DNA from: Sulfurospirillum arcachonense DSM 9755
Lineage (GTDB): Bacteria > Campylobacterota > Campylobacteria > Campylobacterales > Sulfurospirillaceae
Length of the DNA: 64,000 nucleotides
NCBI RefSeq assembly: GCF_000597725.1
Contig: NZ_JFBL01000010.1
Coordinates: 1 to 64,000, forward strand
Reading direction: 5' to 3'
Shown here: one piece after another, positions 25,006 to 34,571 of the stretch
Layout of the letters: the number at the start of each line of letters is the position of its first letter
Position numbering within the stretch: position 1 is the first letter of the stretch
The notes under the pieces: model-generated
Told to the model about the DNA's origin: nothing
Databases searched by the model: none
Seen by the model: the letters and a program-made list of their open reading frames with translations, nothing else
Program-made: the position numbers and the translations under genes

Positions 25006-25551
25006 TTATACAAAATAACGTATTGAAGCAAATCCATAAACACCTGTTTTTTTACAGAGTTGAACTTGTTCATCTTCACAAATTCCGCCAAGAGCGAAAC
25101 AATTTATATTTATTTTATCATTTATTTCTTTTAACTTCTCTAAACCCTTAGGCTCACCTTTATTTGGAGTAAAAAATATAGGAGAATAGGTAATAAAATC
25201 TGCACCTAATCTTTCTGCTTTTTTTGCTTCTTCTAAAGTGTGTGTAGAAACGATAACTTTTAAATCTAAATCTTTTGCTTTTTGAATATCTTCTAATCTA
25301 TTTGAGGGTAAATGAATACCATAAAAATCAAGTTTTTTTGCAAGTTTAAAATCTGTATGTAAAAATGTTTTTATCTTATCTCTTACTATATTTTTTAAAC
25401 TTATTGCAAGCTCTTCATAGCTATCTGTATTTTTATCTCTTAAACAAATAAAATCTGGATTTTTTTCTTTTATTATATTTGAAAGTTTTTTTGAAAAAGT
25501 TTGAGGATTTGAAGAATAGTAAACAGGGTCAGTTATGAGATATTTTTTCAT
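25006..25551 (-). CDS. ThiE/TenI-like protein
   Basis: A 181-residue TIM-barrel protein of the thiamine phosphate synthase family. CLRDKN, GIHLPSNR, VSTHTLEEAKKAERLGADFITYSPIFFTPNKGEP and ALGGI follow the ThiE pattern, but it is about 30 residues shorter than true ThiE. TenI-like proteins of this length catalyse aromatisation of the thiazole product rather than the coupling step, so either role is possible. It overlaps the next upstream gene by 23 bases. Confidence 0.82.
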   Translation of the reverse strand: MKKYLITDPVYYSSNPQTFSKKLSNIIKEKNPDFICLRDKNTDSYEELAISLKNIVRDKIKTFLHTDFKLAKKLDFYGIHLPSNRLEDIQKAKDLDLKVIVSTHTLEEAKKAERLGADFITYSPIFFTPNKGEPKGLEKLKEINDKININCFALGGICEDEQVQLCKKTGVYGFASIRYFV

Positions 25552-25804
25552 CCACTAATCTCTCTAACAATTTAGTCTGTTTTTTGATTTCATCAAGTTT
25601 TTCTATTTGAAGATTTGCTATTTCAAATATCACGACAAAAAAAAGTCCTCCTAAAGAACCTAAAAAAGCACCAACAATAGCAATAAAAAAACCAAAAGGG
25701 TAAAGAGTAAAAAAGAAAGATATAGCACCAATGAGTACAAGGGCCCATGAGGCTCCTTGTAAAAGACTTATAAGTCGCTCAAAAGTACTACGTTTTTTCA
25801 ACAT
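25529..25804 (-). CDS. Small two-helix membrane protein
   Basis: A 91-residue protein with two membrane helices (about 18-38 and 42-65) and a charged, coiled-coil-like C-terminus (EKLDEIKKQTKLLERLVDEK). It lies ten bases after atpB and overlaps the ThiE-like gene. It does not match AtpI or AtpZ that I can recognise; position beside atpB suggests but does not prove a link to the ATP synthase. Confidence 0.75.
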   Translation of the reverse strand: MLKKRSTFERLISLLQGASWALVLIGAISFFFTLYPFGFFIAIVGAFLGSLGGLFFVVIFEIANLQIEKLDEIKKQTKLLERLVDEKISHN

Positions 25805-25813
25805 AGTGAACTC

Positions 25814-26488
25814 TTAATGATCACTAATTTGCACAGCACTTGCAAGATATACATATGTTAAAATCATAAAAATAAATGCTTGTAAAAATGCCATAAAAGT
25901 CAATAGACCAAATGGTACCATTGGAACTATCCATGGAGCTAACATTAAAATAACTGCTAAAAACATATCATCACCTTTAATATTTCCAAATAAACGAAAT
26001 GATAAAGATACTATTCTTGAAAGATGAGATACTATTTCAATTGGAAACATAAGTGGAGCTAATATTTTCATTGGTCCCATAAAATGAGCAAAATATTTTA
26101 TTACACCATTCACTCTAATTCCTTCGTAATTATAATATACGAATACTACCAATGCTAAAACTAATGTCATATTAACACTACTAGTAGGAGATTCAAAACC
26201 TGGAATAATTCCTATTAAGTTTCCAACTAATACCAATAAACCAACAGTAGCTACTAATGGAAGATATTTTCTAGCTAACTCTTCACCAATAACATCTTTA
26301 CCAATAGAGATAACACCTTCTAAATAAGCTTCCATAATGTTTTGTGCGCCGCTTGGTACAAGTTGCATAGAAGTAGTTGCTTTTTTAGCAACAAATAAAA
26401 TAATTAAACCTACCAATACAATATGTGCCCCGATAATAAAACCATGAGAATGATTAATAAGCCCTAAAAATGTAAAAACTTCATTCAT
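25814..26488 (-). CDS. atpB: ATP synthase Fo subunit a
   Basis: AtpB, 224 residues, the membrane subunit that forms the proton half-channels of the F-type ATP synthase. Five or six helices; the essential Arg lies in [12 protein letters not shown]. It is not next to the other atp genes, as is usual in Campylobacterota, where atpB stands alone. First gene of the minus-strand cluster; 226 bases of intergenic DNA separate it from the divergent gene at 26715. Confidence 0.96.
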   Translation of the reverse strand: MNEVFTFLGLINHSHGFIIGAHIVLVGLIILFVAKKATTSMQLVPSGAQNIMEAYLEGVISIGKDVIGEELARKYLPLVATVGLLVLVGNLIGIIPGFESPTSSVNMTLVLALVVFVYYNYEGIRVNGVIKYFAHFMGPMKILAPLMFPIEIVSHLSRIVSLSFRLFGNIKGDDMFLAVILMLAPWIVPMVPFGLLTFMAFLQAFIFMILTYVYLASAVQISDH

Positions 26489-26714
26489 TACACTTTTCCT
26501 TCTTGTATAAATTTTTGAGAGTATACCCTTAAATCCATTAATACTTCATTAAAAAAAATCTTTTTATTCGATTTTCTATTTTATATAGAATAAGATTAAT
26601 TATAAAATCATCTTTTACAACTCAAATATATATTTAGAATACTATTTATTCAACATATTTATTATTAAGTTAATTTGGAGTAGAATTCAGAGATTTTACA
26701 TTGAGGAGAAAAAC

Positions 26715-27917
26715 ATGTATATGATTCCAAAGTTGACTGCTAAAATTATGTTAGCACTCTGTCTAGGCCTTTTTATATCTAGTATGCCACTTGAGGCAGC
26801 TAAAAAACCACTCTCACCAGAGAAACAGCTTAAAAAAGATATAAAATATAAAAAATTTGCAGAAAAGCAAATCAATAGGATTCCAGGTTACTTTCAAAAA
26901 ACAAATTATAAAAGTGTAGAAAGAACAATTGAACAAGCAAAAAAATATATTGCTAAGATATCTGAAGGTTATATGTCATCACCTGATGGACTTGCTTTGC
27001 AAGATAAACTTAATGGTTATGAAAAACAATATATTCAGCTTTCAACTAATAAAGCGCAGCAATCAGCTGCTGCAAATGAGCTAATAGATCAAAAGGCTAG
27101 GTATGGACAGGCCGTACGTGGTTTTGATGATCTTCTTACTCTTCTTAATGTTGGTAAAACAAAAGAGTTAAAGAACTATAATGCATCATTATCTAAAGTT
27201 GAGTTTGTAGATAAAAACTTACCAGGTTTTTTAGCTTATGAAAATGATTTTAGAAAAAACTTTGCTACTTTGATAAAAAATCATCCAGATTATGGATATC
27301 AAGGCTCAATGATTACTATCAAAGTGAGTTTTGTTTTAGATATGTTTAAAAATGCTAAAATATACAGAGACAACCTAAAAAGTCTTATTGCTGGGTCAAA
27401 CATTGATGACTTTATTGCTAAAAAAACGGATGCTTTAAATTTATTAAAATCTAAAGGCTATATTTACTATGACTCGCTAGATGACCTTTTTCATAATGGA
27501 AGCAATAAATATTTTAATCAAGATAAAATCGGTTCTATACCTCAAGACAAACTTGATAAAGTTGCAGCTATTAAAAAAGAGATGGTAAAAGTTATTAAAA
27601 ATACTGATCGTAAATGGAACTCAAGTGATTATCCAAATGATTCAGGTGATGTTAAAAAAGTTGCAAGTAGATTTGCTAAAAATAAAGGTGGTGAATTAAT
27701 AGCTTATGGAGCCAATAAATCTGCAACTCTTTATAAAAATGGCTTAGGTATCCCTTTATACAAAGGTTATCCTGGTATGGTTATTCTTCATATGAAAGAT
27801 GAACCATTTAACCGAGGTTATTTTACTGAATTTAAAGACCCTTATGATGGAACAGGCTATCCTGGTATTTCTGTTATGAGAAAAGTACAAGGTAAGATTA
27901 TTATTTTAGAAAAATAA
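26715..27917 (+). CDS. Unknown exported protein
   Basis: A 400-residue protein with a signal peptide (about 1-28, ending LEA-A) after a strong ribosome site (GAGGAG). The mature part begins with a Lys-rich, mostly helical region (about 35-270) and ends in a compact domain with KGYPGMVILHMKDEPFN and DPYDGTGYPGISV. No cysteines are present in the mature chain. I do not recognise the family. It is monocistronic and ends in a strong hairpin, so it is probably an independent, well-expressed gene. Confidence 0.8.
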   Translation: MYMIPKLTAKIMLALCLGLFISSMPLEAAKKPLSPEKQLKKDIKYKKFAEKQINRIPGYFQKTNYKSVERTIEQAKKYIAKISEGYMSSPDGLALQDKLNGYEKQYIQLSTNKAQQSAAANELIDQKARYGQAVRGFDDLLTLLNVGKTKELKNYNASLSKVEFVDKNLPGFLAYENDFRKNFATLIKNHPDYGYQGSMITIKVSFVLDMFKNAKIYRDNLKSLIAGSNIDDFIAKKTDALNLLKSKGYIYYDSLDDLFHNGSNKYFNQDKIGSIPQDKLDKVAAIKKEMVKVIKNTDRKWNSSDYPNDSGDVKKVASRFAKNKGGELIAYGANKSATLYKNGLGIPLYKGYPGMVILHMKDEPFNRGYFTEFKDPYDGTGYPGISVMRKVQGKIIILEK

Positions 27918-27921
27918 TTCT

Positions 27922-27954
27922 AATAAGGCTTGAATTAAGTATTCAAGCCTTATT
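27922..27954. terminator. Bidirectional terminator
   Basis: Fourteen perfectly paired bases (27922-27935 with 27941-27954) around loop TAAGT, with A and T runs at the two sides. It lies between two convergent genes and contains the last codons of the TIGR02757 gene on the minus strand. Confidence 0.8.
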
Positions 27955-28701
27955 CTTCTCTAACATTTTTTCCTGACCAATCCTATAAAGGGCAAAATCA
28001 TACTTTACAGGGTCATTTATATCAAATTTTCTCAGAGCTTCTGTCAATTCTAAAACAGCTTTAAAATCATAACTCTTTCTTTTTATAAGTCCTAATTTTT
28101 GTCCAATATTAAAAGTATGAGTATCAAGAGGCATTAGTAAATCTTTTTTATCTATACTTGTCCAAAGACCCAAATCAAGATTGTCTTTTCGTACCATCCA
28201 ACGAAGATACATATGCCACCTTTTATATGGAGAATTATTTTTACATGTAGGGATTTTTCCAATCAAAAATTCATATCCACGAGAGCGGTAAGAATTTAAG
28301 TCGTACATGTAAGAGATTATAAAAGATAACCCTTCCATGACATCAAATTTTTTTTTATATCCTTCGTAAAATTGTGATTCTAAAGATGTACTTTGTTTTA
28401 ATAATTTCATTGTTTTAAAAAACTCAATCACATCTTGATTTGACTGAAATCTATAATAACTCTTTTCTAAACTTTTTTCTAAGATAGTATTGTTTTTTTC
28501 GAGCAATGAAAAATCAAGTGATTTTAAAAATTTCATTATTGATTGTACATTACCATAGGCAAAAAGTGCGCATATCAATGAAATATATTCATCTTTATAT
28601 ATCGAAGCTATTAAAAGAGGATCGGGTTTATCTTCATTTAACTCAAAATGTGAATTTCTTTTAATTATCTCTTTTTCTAATAATTCATAAACTTTATTCA
28701 C
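27943..28701 (-). CDS. TIGR02757 family protein
   Basis: A 252-residue protein of the TIGR02757 (DUF2400) family, distantly like base-excision DNA glycosylases with a helix-hairpin-helix. The family markers seen are RWHMYLRWMVRKDNLDLGLW, PLDTHTFNIGQKLGL and DPVKYDFALYRIG. The family's activity is not established. It overlaps the ABC permease gene by eight bases and its 3' end is inside the terminator at 27922-27954. Confidence 0.9.
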   Translation of the reverse strand: MNKVYELLEKEIIKRNSHFELNEDKPDPLLIASIYKDEYISLICALFAYGNVQSIMKFLKSLDFSLLEKNNTILEKSLEKSYYRFQSNQDVIEFFKTMKLLKQSTSLESQFYEGYKKKFDVMEGLSFIISYMYDLNSYRSRGYEFLIGKIPTCKNNSPYKRWHMYLRWMVRKDNLDLGLWTSIDKKDLLMPLDTHTFNIGQKLGLIKRKSYDFKAVLELTEALRKFDINDPVKYDFALYRIGQEKMLEKNKA

Positions 28702-29500
28702 TTTGAGACTCTTTGGAGTCTGTTTTTGTTTGTAAGTAATCAGATATATTTATTAAAGAGTATGTCACAATAAATATCATAAGTCCAGGAAAGAAACTTA
28801 ACCACCAAGCAATGTCAATAACTTCTTTTCCTTCACTTAAAATTGTACCCCAACTAATTTGAGGAGGATTTATACCGATTCCTAAAAAACTTAGACCACT
28901 TTCAGCAAGTATTGCTCCACTAATACCAAAAGTAAAACTAATAAAAAATATAGGTGCTAACATTGGAGTAAAATACTTAAGTATTATCTTTAAACTATTG
29001 ACTTTACCAATTGTCAATATTTTAATAAATGGTGCATTAGATATAGCAAAACTTTCACTTCTTATCATCCTAGCCATACTCATCCATCCTGTTATTGATA
29101 TAACAACAATAATCACCCAAACAGATGCATTAACATAACTTATAAGTGCCAAGAGTAAGAAAAAAGTTGGGAAAGTAAGAAAAAGATCTATCAAAACTAT
29201 AATTGTTTTATCTGTTTTACCTTTAAAAAATCCTGCACTAACTCCTATAATAAGACCTAATAAACTTGTTATTATAGAGCTAATTAATCCTATCTTTAAA
29301 GAAATTTTACCACCTTCAATTATTCTAGCTAATAAATCTCTTCCAAGTCTATCTGTACCCAATGGAAATTCAAAAGATGGTGCTAAAAGTATTGCTTCTG
29401 GATTTAACTCATAAGCATTTCCAGAATATACATATCCTGCAAAAAAGCATACTAGTAATATAAAACAAATTGATAATGTACTATAAAGAGGAAACTTCAC
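28694..29500 (-). CDS. Peptide/nickel-type ABC transporter permease (OppC/DppC-like)
   Basis: A 268-residue permease with an N-terminal helix, FPLGTDRLGRDLLARIIEGGKISLKIG (the OppC_N region) and the EAA-type loop SMARMIRSESFAIS. Five to six membrane segments. It should pair with an OppB-like permease, an ATPase and a binding protein, none of which is nearby. It shares one base with flgK, so it is translated downstream of a flagellar gene. Confidence 0.9.
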   Translation of the reverse strand: MKFPLYSTLSICFILLVCFFAGYVYSGNAYELNPEAILLAPSFEFPLGTDRLGRDLLARIIEGGKISLKIGLISSIITSLLGLIIGVSAGFFKGKTDKTIIVLIDLFLTFPTFFLLLALISYVNASVWVIIVVISITGWMSMARMIRSESFAISNAPFIKILTIGKVNSLKIILKYFTPMLAPIFFISFTFGISGAILAESGLSFLGIGINPPQISWGTILSEGKEVIDIAWWLSFFPGLMIFIVTYSLINISDYLQTKTDSKESQSE

Positions 29501-31359
29501 TATTGCTTTAAGCCTAAAAGAGTATCTAACATTTGATCTACTGTAGTTATCACTTTTGCATTAGCTCCATAAGAAGCTTGAAACTTAATTAAAGCAGATA
29601 ACTCCTCATCCACATTCACACCACTTATAGATTGAAATTCGGCATTAACTGTATTAAAAAGAGCAGAACTTGTTTCATAAAGCCTTCCTGCTGTTTGTCC
29701 ATCTGTTGCAATTTCTGTTGTAACATATCGATAAAAACCTTCTATAGTTTCTGAAATATTAGAGTTATTACCCATACTAAACTCTAATTTTTCATATTGT
29801 ATTTGAATCATATTATTTGCTACATCATTATTTCCATCTACTGGTGCTCCATATGCATTCATTTTTGTTGGATCTTTTACATATTCAGTGGTAACGCTAA
29901 TATCAGCTGCACTTTCTCCTTTAAAAAATGAACTTAATCCTATAGCTCCCGCAAAATTTGTTCCATGATCATCTACAGCAATAGTATATCCAGATAAGCT
30001 ATCTTTAGATGAAAAACTTAGTTTACCTTTATTTGTATCATCATCATACATATAATAAGCAGTAAAATAATCATCAACATCATTTAATGCATTATTATCT
30101 CCATTATCATCAGTTGATGTATTAAATTGCCCTACAATACTATTTGCTGTACCATCATCCATAGTTGTTAACGTATTAATATTTACAGCTTTCCTTGCAA
30201 CTTCATTCCCTTGTTTATCATAAACAATAACATCAAAAGTTCCATCTTTTATACTTTTATTATAACTTTCTAAAGAAATATTTTCTTCTAACCCTGAATT
30301 CGATAGTGATACCATATCTTCTTGTGCACTTTGTGCATATACGTTATTTGTTTCTTCTATAAGAGTTTTTGCAAATGAATCTAAATTATCAATATAACCT
30401 TGTAAAGTTCCATCTTCTGGATAACCATTATTAGAACCAGGAACTATACTTCTTCCTCTTAAATCAAGCATTGCACCAATTTTACCACCTGCTAGCTTAT
30501 TAGTGATTTCAACAGTAGATCCATCTTGGCTTTTTGAATAGATTGAATAATAACTACTTCCATTTTTTTCATTATTGATTTCAATAGGATGAAAAGTCAT
30601 ACCATCAACAAAAGAGTGTCCTGATATATTTAAATTATAATCTCTTCCTTGATCAGTAAGGTTAGGATCTATAACATTATCTGATTCTACATTACCTTTA
30701 AAAACAGATATGTCTACAAGTTTAGAAAGAGTCAACTCAAGCTGATCTCTTTGATCTCTTAAATCATTTGCTCTATTAGGCTCTATTACTTCAACACTAC
30801 TTATTGCTTTATTTAACTCTACGATTTGTTCACCTATACGATTCAGTTCATTGACATTTGTTATCAATTCTTCATTAACAGAATCTTGTAACTTTCTAAT
30901 ATTATTTCTTGAATTTTGTAGATTACTAGCAAGAGTTTCTGAATTTTGAACTAATGCTATTTTTTGTGCAGCATCATCTGGATTAGATGCTAAGTCGTTC
31001 CATGAAGCAAAATAGTTTTGTATATCAACTCCTACACCACTATCATTTAAATCAGGAAAATATTTTGATACTTCTTCAAGTGTTTTTTTGTTATAAGAGT
31101 CATAAGAAAGATCCCCTGAACTCTCTCTTAATCTTGTATATACAAATTCATCATGAATTCTAACAATAGTAGTAACACTAACTCCAGTTCCTATGTCTCC
31201 TGGATCAGTGTGTAATGGTTCACTTGCTTGAGTTACTACACGTTGCCTTGTATAGTATGCATTATCTGCATTTGCTATATTATGCCCTGTTGTTGACATT
31301 GCTAATTCAGAAGCTTTTAATCCAGAGACCCCCGTCCCTAATGTACTAAATAAACTCAT
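29500..31359 (-). CDS. flgK: Flagellar hook-filament junction protein FlgK
   Basis: FlgK (HAP1), 619 residues. The conserved rod-family N-terminus LSTLGTGVSGLKASELAMSTTGHNIANADN-type sequence (here LFSTLGTGVSGLKASE) and the C-terminal heptad region ending FQASYGANAKVITTVDQML are the parts that pack into the flagellar axis; the middle (about 200-520) is the surface-exposed D2/D3 region. It joins hook and filament after export. Two bases separate it from its putative chaperone gene flgN. Confidence 0.97.
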   Translation of the reverse strand: MSLFSTLGTGVSGLKASELAMSTTGHNIANADNAYYTRQRVVTQASEPLHTDPGDIGTGVSVTTIVRIHDEFVYTRLRESSGDLSYDSYNKKTLEEVSKYFPDLNDSGVGVDIQNYFASWNDLASNPDDAAQKIALVQNSETLASNLQNSRNNIRKLQDSVNEELITNVNELNRIGEQIVELNKAISSVEVIEPNRANDLRDQRDQLELTLSKLVDISVFKGNVESDNVIDPNLTDQGRDYNLNISGHSFVDGMTFHPIEINNEKNGSSYYSIYSKSQDGSTVEITNKLAGGKIGAMLDLRGRSIVPGSNNGYPEDGTLQGYIDNLDSFAKTLIEETNNVYAQSAQEDMVSLSNSGLEENISLESYNKSIKDGTFDVIVYDKQGNEVARKAVNINTLTTMDDGTANSIVGQFNTSTDDNGDNNALNDVDDYFTAYYMYDDDTNKGKLSFSSKDSLSGYTIAVDDHGTNFAGAIGLSSFFKGESAADISVTTEYVKDPTKMNAYGAPVDGNNDVANNMIQIQYEKLEFSMGNNSNISETIEGFYRYVTTEIATDGQTAGRLYETSSALFNTVNAEFQSISGVNVDEELSALIKFQASYGANAKVITTVDQMLDTLLGLKQ

Positions 31360-31361
31360 AA

Positions 31362-31790
31362 TTAAGCCCTCACTTGTAAAAATGAAGCTGGTTTATGATT
31401 ATAGTTTTTATAACCTTCTCGAACTCTAGGAAAAACTCTATCAAGAAGTGTATTGTAAAATTCGCTTACTGTCACAACAAATCTAGCATATTCTTTATTT
31501 TTAGTTTTTAAAATAGAAAGTTTATTTTTCATAGCATCGAGCATTTTCTTTTGAGTATCGTCCAAAATATCTTCTAAAGATTTATTTGGGTTATCTCTTA
31601 CTAACTTAATTAATTCATTATCTAAAAGAGCTTTTTTATTTTCAAACGATTTAATCAAATCATTTTTTATCTTTGTTCTATCAAAGATGACTTCATGTCT
31701 AGCCTCTTTTATATCCAAAATGTCTTTACTAGTTAATTCTATTAAATTGTCAATATCTTCTACTGAACTTTTAAGATAATGTGATAACAT
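31362..31790 (-). CDS. flgN: Putative flagellar export chaperone FlgN
   Basis: A 142-residue, mostly helical, highly charged protein with no signal peptide. Its place between flgM and flgK and its size match FlgN, the export chaperone for FlgK and FlgL. Sequence motifs in this family are poorly conserved, so the call rests mainly on context. Confidence 0.7.
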   Translation of the reverse strand: MLSHYLKSSVEDIDNLIELTSKDILDIKEARHEVIFDRTKIKNDLIKSFENKKALLDNELIKLVRDNPNKSLEDILDDTQKKMLDAMKNKLSILKTKNKEYARFVVTVSEFYNTLLDRVFPRVREGYKNYNHKPASFLQVRA

Positions 31791-31812
31791 GATTCTGTCC
31801 TTATTTCATGGA

Positions 31813-32007
31813 CTAAATCAAATCTTCGGCTATGGCCTCCGCAGTCTTTCGTGAATCAACTTTATATTCACCACTTTGTATCTGCTCTTTTATAGATTCG
31901 ACTTTATCCATCTCTTTTGGTTTGTCAACAGGAGTAGACTCTTTTTTATTATTAGAGTTAACCTGTTGCAAATAAGCTGATGATCCAGCTGCAACTTTTG
32001 AAATCAT
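31813..32007 (-). CDS. flgM: Anti-sigma-28 factor FlgM
   Basis: A 64-residue, disordered protein. The C-terminal half (ESIKEQIQSGEYKVDSRKTAEAIAEDLI) is the sigma-28-binding segment of FlgM. The short length is usual for Campylobacterota. It holds FliA inactive until export through the completed hook. A sigma-28 type promoter precedes the gene, giving the classical feedback loop. Confidence 0.93.
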   Translation of the reverse strand: MISKVAAGSSAYLQQVNSNNKKESTPVDKPKEMDKVESIKEQIQSGEYKVDSRKTAEAIAEDLI

Positions 32008-32038
32008 TTTTGACCTTTCATATATAACTTATACTCTT

Positions 32039-32065
32039 ATATCGGTCAAAAACAATAAACCTTAA
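32039..32065 (-). promoter_or_regulatory. Sigma-28 (FliA) type promoter of flgM
   Basis: On the minus strand TTAA (32065-32062), a 15-base spacer and ACCGATAT (32046-32039) match TAAA-N15-GCCGATAA well. The -35 part lies in the last bases of the rod-binding protein gene. It would drive flgM-flgN-flgK. Confidence 0.65.
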
Positions 32066-32346
32066 CGCCCCTCTTTTAAAAATCCAAATAACATTTCACT
32101 AAATCCAAATTTACCTGTTAAAGAATTACTCATAGCATCGTTATACATTGAGTTATATATCTTATCACCAGCATCTTTTTCAAAAAGTTTATTATCATTT
32201 TTTAGTGAAATATCTAAAACCTTTTTAATAAAAAAAGCTTCAAATTTATCTGTTTGCTCTTTCAATTGAGCATCACTACTATTTTCTACTTTTATATTTT
32301 GCGGACTATATGTTGTATGCATAAGTGCCATTGAATTATCAATCAT
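32062..32346 (-). CDS. Rod-binding protein (FlgJ N-terminal domain type)
   Basis: A 94-residue protein equivalent to the N-terminal rod-binding half of FlgJ; the muramidase half is missing, as is common in Campylobacterota. FEAFFIKKVLDISLKND and the C-terminal GFSEMLFGFL are visible. It caps the growing rod. The gene overlaps flgI by one base. Confidence 0.9.
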   Translation of the reverse strand: MIDNSMALMHTTYSPQNIKVENSSDAQLKEQTDKFEAFFIKKVLDISLKNDNKLFEKDAGDKIYNSMYNDAMSNSLTGKFGFSEMLFGFLKEGR

Positions 32347-33407
32347 TAGATTACCTCCAATTTAGCTCTAATTGCACCAGCTCTTTTTATATTTTCTATA
32401 ATAGAAATAATATCTTTAGGTTTTGCCCCTAATTTATGAAGAGCTCTTGTAATATTTGCTACTGTTATTTTGTCGTTTTCCATGTTTAATAAATTTTCAT
32501 TTACCCCTATATGAACTCCATCTTTCATATTTAAACCATCTGTAAGTTCTTCTTCCACAATTTTTTTCTTAGGTGAAATTTTTATTGTGATATCTCCATG
32601 TGTAATTATGATTGGATCAACTGCTATATTAATACCAGAAATTATAGTACCTGTTCTTTCATCAATAACTATCTTTTCTTCTTTTTGATATTGAACATTT
32701 ACCTCTAAAGTTTTAGCTAGAAACTCAACCATTGATACACTAGCAGGCTTCATAAGTCTTATAGTTCTTGGATCAATTGCAACTGCTATGTCTTCTTGAA
32801 AAAAGTCATTTAAACCATTTTGAACTGAAACAGCAGTTTTAAAATTAGAGTCTTTTAAGCTAAGATTTGCAAAGTTTTGATTATAAATATCATAAACAAT
32901 TTCTTTTTCAATTATTCCGCCATTAAAAATAGTTCCTGCTGTTGTATGATTTGCTACGCCACCACCTTTTCCATTTCGACCACCTATTGTGACTGATCCT
33001 TGAGAAAGTGCATATATATTTCCATCAACACCTTTTAATGCTGTCATTAAAAGAGTACCACCTTCAAGAGATTTTGAATCACCTATTGAAGAAATAGTAA
33101 CATCTAGTCGATCTCCTTGTCTAGCAAAAGCTGGAAGAGCTGCTGTTACCATAACTGCTGCAACATTTTTTGATTTGATATCTGCTGGGTCAATTTTTAC
33201 ATTTACTGTTTGAAGAAGGTTAGAAAGAGATCTGATTGTAAACTCTGAAGAAGAACCATCCCCTGTTCCATTAAGTCCAACAACCAAACCATATCCAATA
33301 ACTTGATTTTCTCTAACGCCTATAATATTAGCAATCTCTCTAATTTTTTCAGCATTTAAAGATGTGATAGTTAATAGTAGTAAGATGAAAGCACTTACAA
33401 TTCTCAT
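32346..33407 (-). CDS. flgI: Flagellar P-ring protein FlgI
   Basis: FlgI, 353 residues, forms the periplasmic P ring around the rod. Signal peptide about 1-19. Family motifs: GVRENQVIGYGLVVGLNGTGDG, SKNVAAVMVTAALPAF and the C-terminal GAKPKDIISIIENIKRAGAI. A sigma-54 type promoter is found about 35 bases upstream. Confidence 0.97.
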   Translation of the reverse strand: MRIVSAFILLLLTITSLNAEKIREIANIIGVRENQVIGYGLVVGLNGTGDGSSSEFTIRSLSNLLQTVNVKIDPADIKSKNVAAVMVTAALPAFARQGDRLDVTISSIGDSKSLEGGTLLMTALKGVDGNIYALSQGSVTIGGRNGKGGGVANHTTAGTIFNGGIIEKEIVYDIYNQNFANLSLKDSNFKTAVSVQNGLNDFFQEDIAVAIDPRTIRLMKPASVSMVEFLAKTLEVNVQYQKEEKIVIDERTGTIISGINIAVDPIIITHGDITIKISPKKKIVEEELTDGLNMKDGVHIGVNENLLNMENDKITVANITRALHKLGAKPKDIISIIENIKRAGAIRAKLEVI

Positions 33408-33438
33408 AATCTTCCTTTGACATATTTGTATATGTTAA

Positions 33439-33454
33439 AGCAATTGGTGTTCCA
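33439..33454 (-). promoter_or_regulatory. Sigma-54 type promoter of flgI
   Basis: On the minus strand TGGAAC-ACCAA-TTGCT matches the sigma-54 consensus TGGCAC-N5-TTGCA with one change in each half and correct spacing. The -12 element is about 32 bases before the flgI start. Middle flagellar genes of Campylobacter and Helicobacter use sigma-54. Confidence 0.65.
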
Positions 33455-33582
33455 CTTTACTGTCTTCTTTTACTTGAACAAAGTCCAAGTAAAATTCATA
33501 TCACTGAAGCACAACCTTTGGTCGCATTTTAATTCTTATAAAGAAAGAAAATGGAAATTAATCCATTTTTACATGTAAAGAT

Positions 33583-34158
33583 TTAAACGTAGTATGATAG
33601 AGAGCTTTTTCCAAATTTTTTGGTTTTTTTGAGAGTATAAGTAGAGATGCTTTCAGGCATTTTTTGTGAGCTCATATGTTCGACTATTATAAGTAGAGAT
33701 AATTCCTTTGGAATCATAGATATGATTTCTAATGTTTTTTCATATATGTTTTCCATACCTTCTCTAATAGAAAAAGGAGGGTCAAAATAAAAAAAAGCAG
33801 GTTTTTTTAATGTTTTAATAAATTTTGGAAACTCTTCAAAACTATTTCCATTTATACATGTAGTATCATTTTTTGCAATATTAAAACAATTTTCTCTTAG
33901 TATTTTATAGGCATTTTTATCTTTTTCAAAAAAGTAAGCATGTGAAGCACCACGACTCAGTGCTTCTAATCCTATCGAACCACTACCACCAAAAACTTCT
34001 ACAAAATTTTCTCCAACTATATCAAACTGAAGAGTGTTAAATAAAGACTCTTTCATAATTGATTTTGTACTTCTAGTACTATCAGAGGAAGGAAGTTTAA
34101 TATTTAAATTTTTATATTTTCCTGCTACTATTTTTTTTGTTAACTCTTTACTCTTCAT
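33583..34158 (-). CDS. rsmD: 16S rRNA methyltransferase RsmD
   Basis: RsmD, 191 residues, methylates G966 of 16S rRNA. The SAM-binding motif FVEVFGGSGSIGLEALSRGA and the catalytic FYFDPPF are visible. It overlaps the upstream unknown gene by 11 bases; the perfect palindrome TTTACATGTAAA at 33568-33579 lies just after its stop. Confidence 0.95.
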   Translation of the reverse strand: MKSKELTKKIVAGKYKNLNIKLPSSDSTRSTKSIMKESLFNTLQFDIVGENFVEVFGGSGSIGLEALSRGASHAYFFEKDKNAYKILRENCFNIAKNDTTCINGNSFEEFPKFIKTLKKPAFFYFDPPFSIREGMENIYEKTLEIISMIPKELSLLIIVEHMSSQKMPESISTYTLKKTKKFGKSSLSYYV

Positions 34159-34510
34159 AATAATCTTTTATAATATTTACTAAATCATCTCTAAAATTAT
34201 TTGTTAATTTAGTTATTTTTTCTTCTAATTCATTTATATCTATTTTCTTTACCATATTTACATTTTTTTCTATATTTTGTTCATTCATAGTGCTATAAAA
34301 TTTTTCTATAGCCATAATTAAAGAACTTTTAGAAAAAGGAATATTTAAATCTGAATCATCGGAAGAAATAAAAAATAGTGGCTTATCTATTTCTATATGG
34401 CTATCACTTATAACAAAATCACATTGCTTATAAGGACTTAAATAGTTTTTTAAAAATATTTCTAAAGATTTTTCCAATAAGACTGATTGACATGCCAAAG
34501 CAATTTTCAC
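34148..34510 (-). CDS. Unknown small cytoplasmic protein
   Basis: I take the GTG at 34510 as start because GGGAG lies seven bases before it, giving 120 residues; a longer frame starts at 34564 but lacks a ribosome site and adds an unlikely head. The first half (ALACQSVLLEKSLEIFLKNYLSPYKQCDFVISD) looks like the beta-alpha-beta of a small receiver-like or nucleotide-binding fold; the second half is charged and helical. No family recognised. It overlaps rsmD by 11 bases. Confidence 0.7.
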   Translation of the reverse strand: MKIALACQSVLLEKSLEIFLKNYLSPYKQCDFVISDSHIEIDKPLFFISSDDSDLNIPFSKSSLIMAIEKFYSTMNEQNIEKNVNMVKKIDINELEEKITKLTNNFRDDLVNIIKDYYEE

Positions 34511-34571
34511 AAACCTACTCCCAATAATTTTTCCTAATATTATACTAATTCTAATAATAACCATATAAAAT

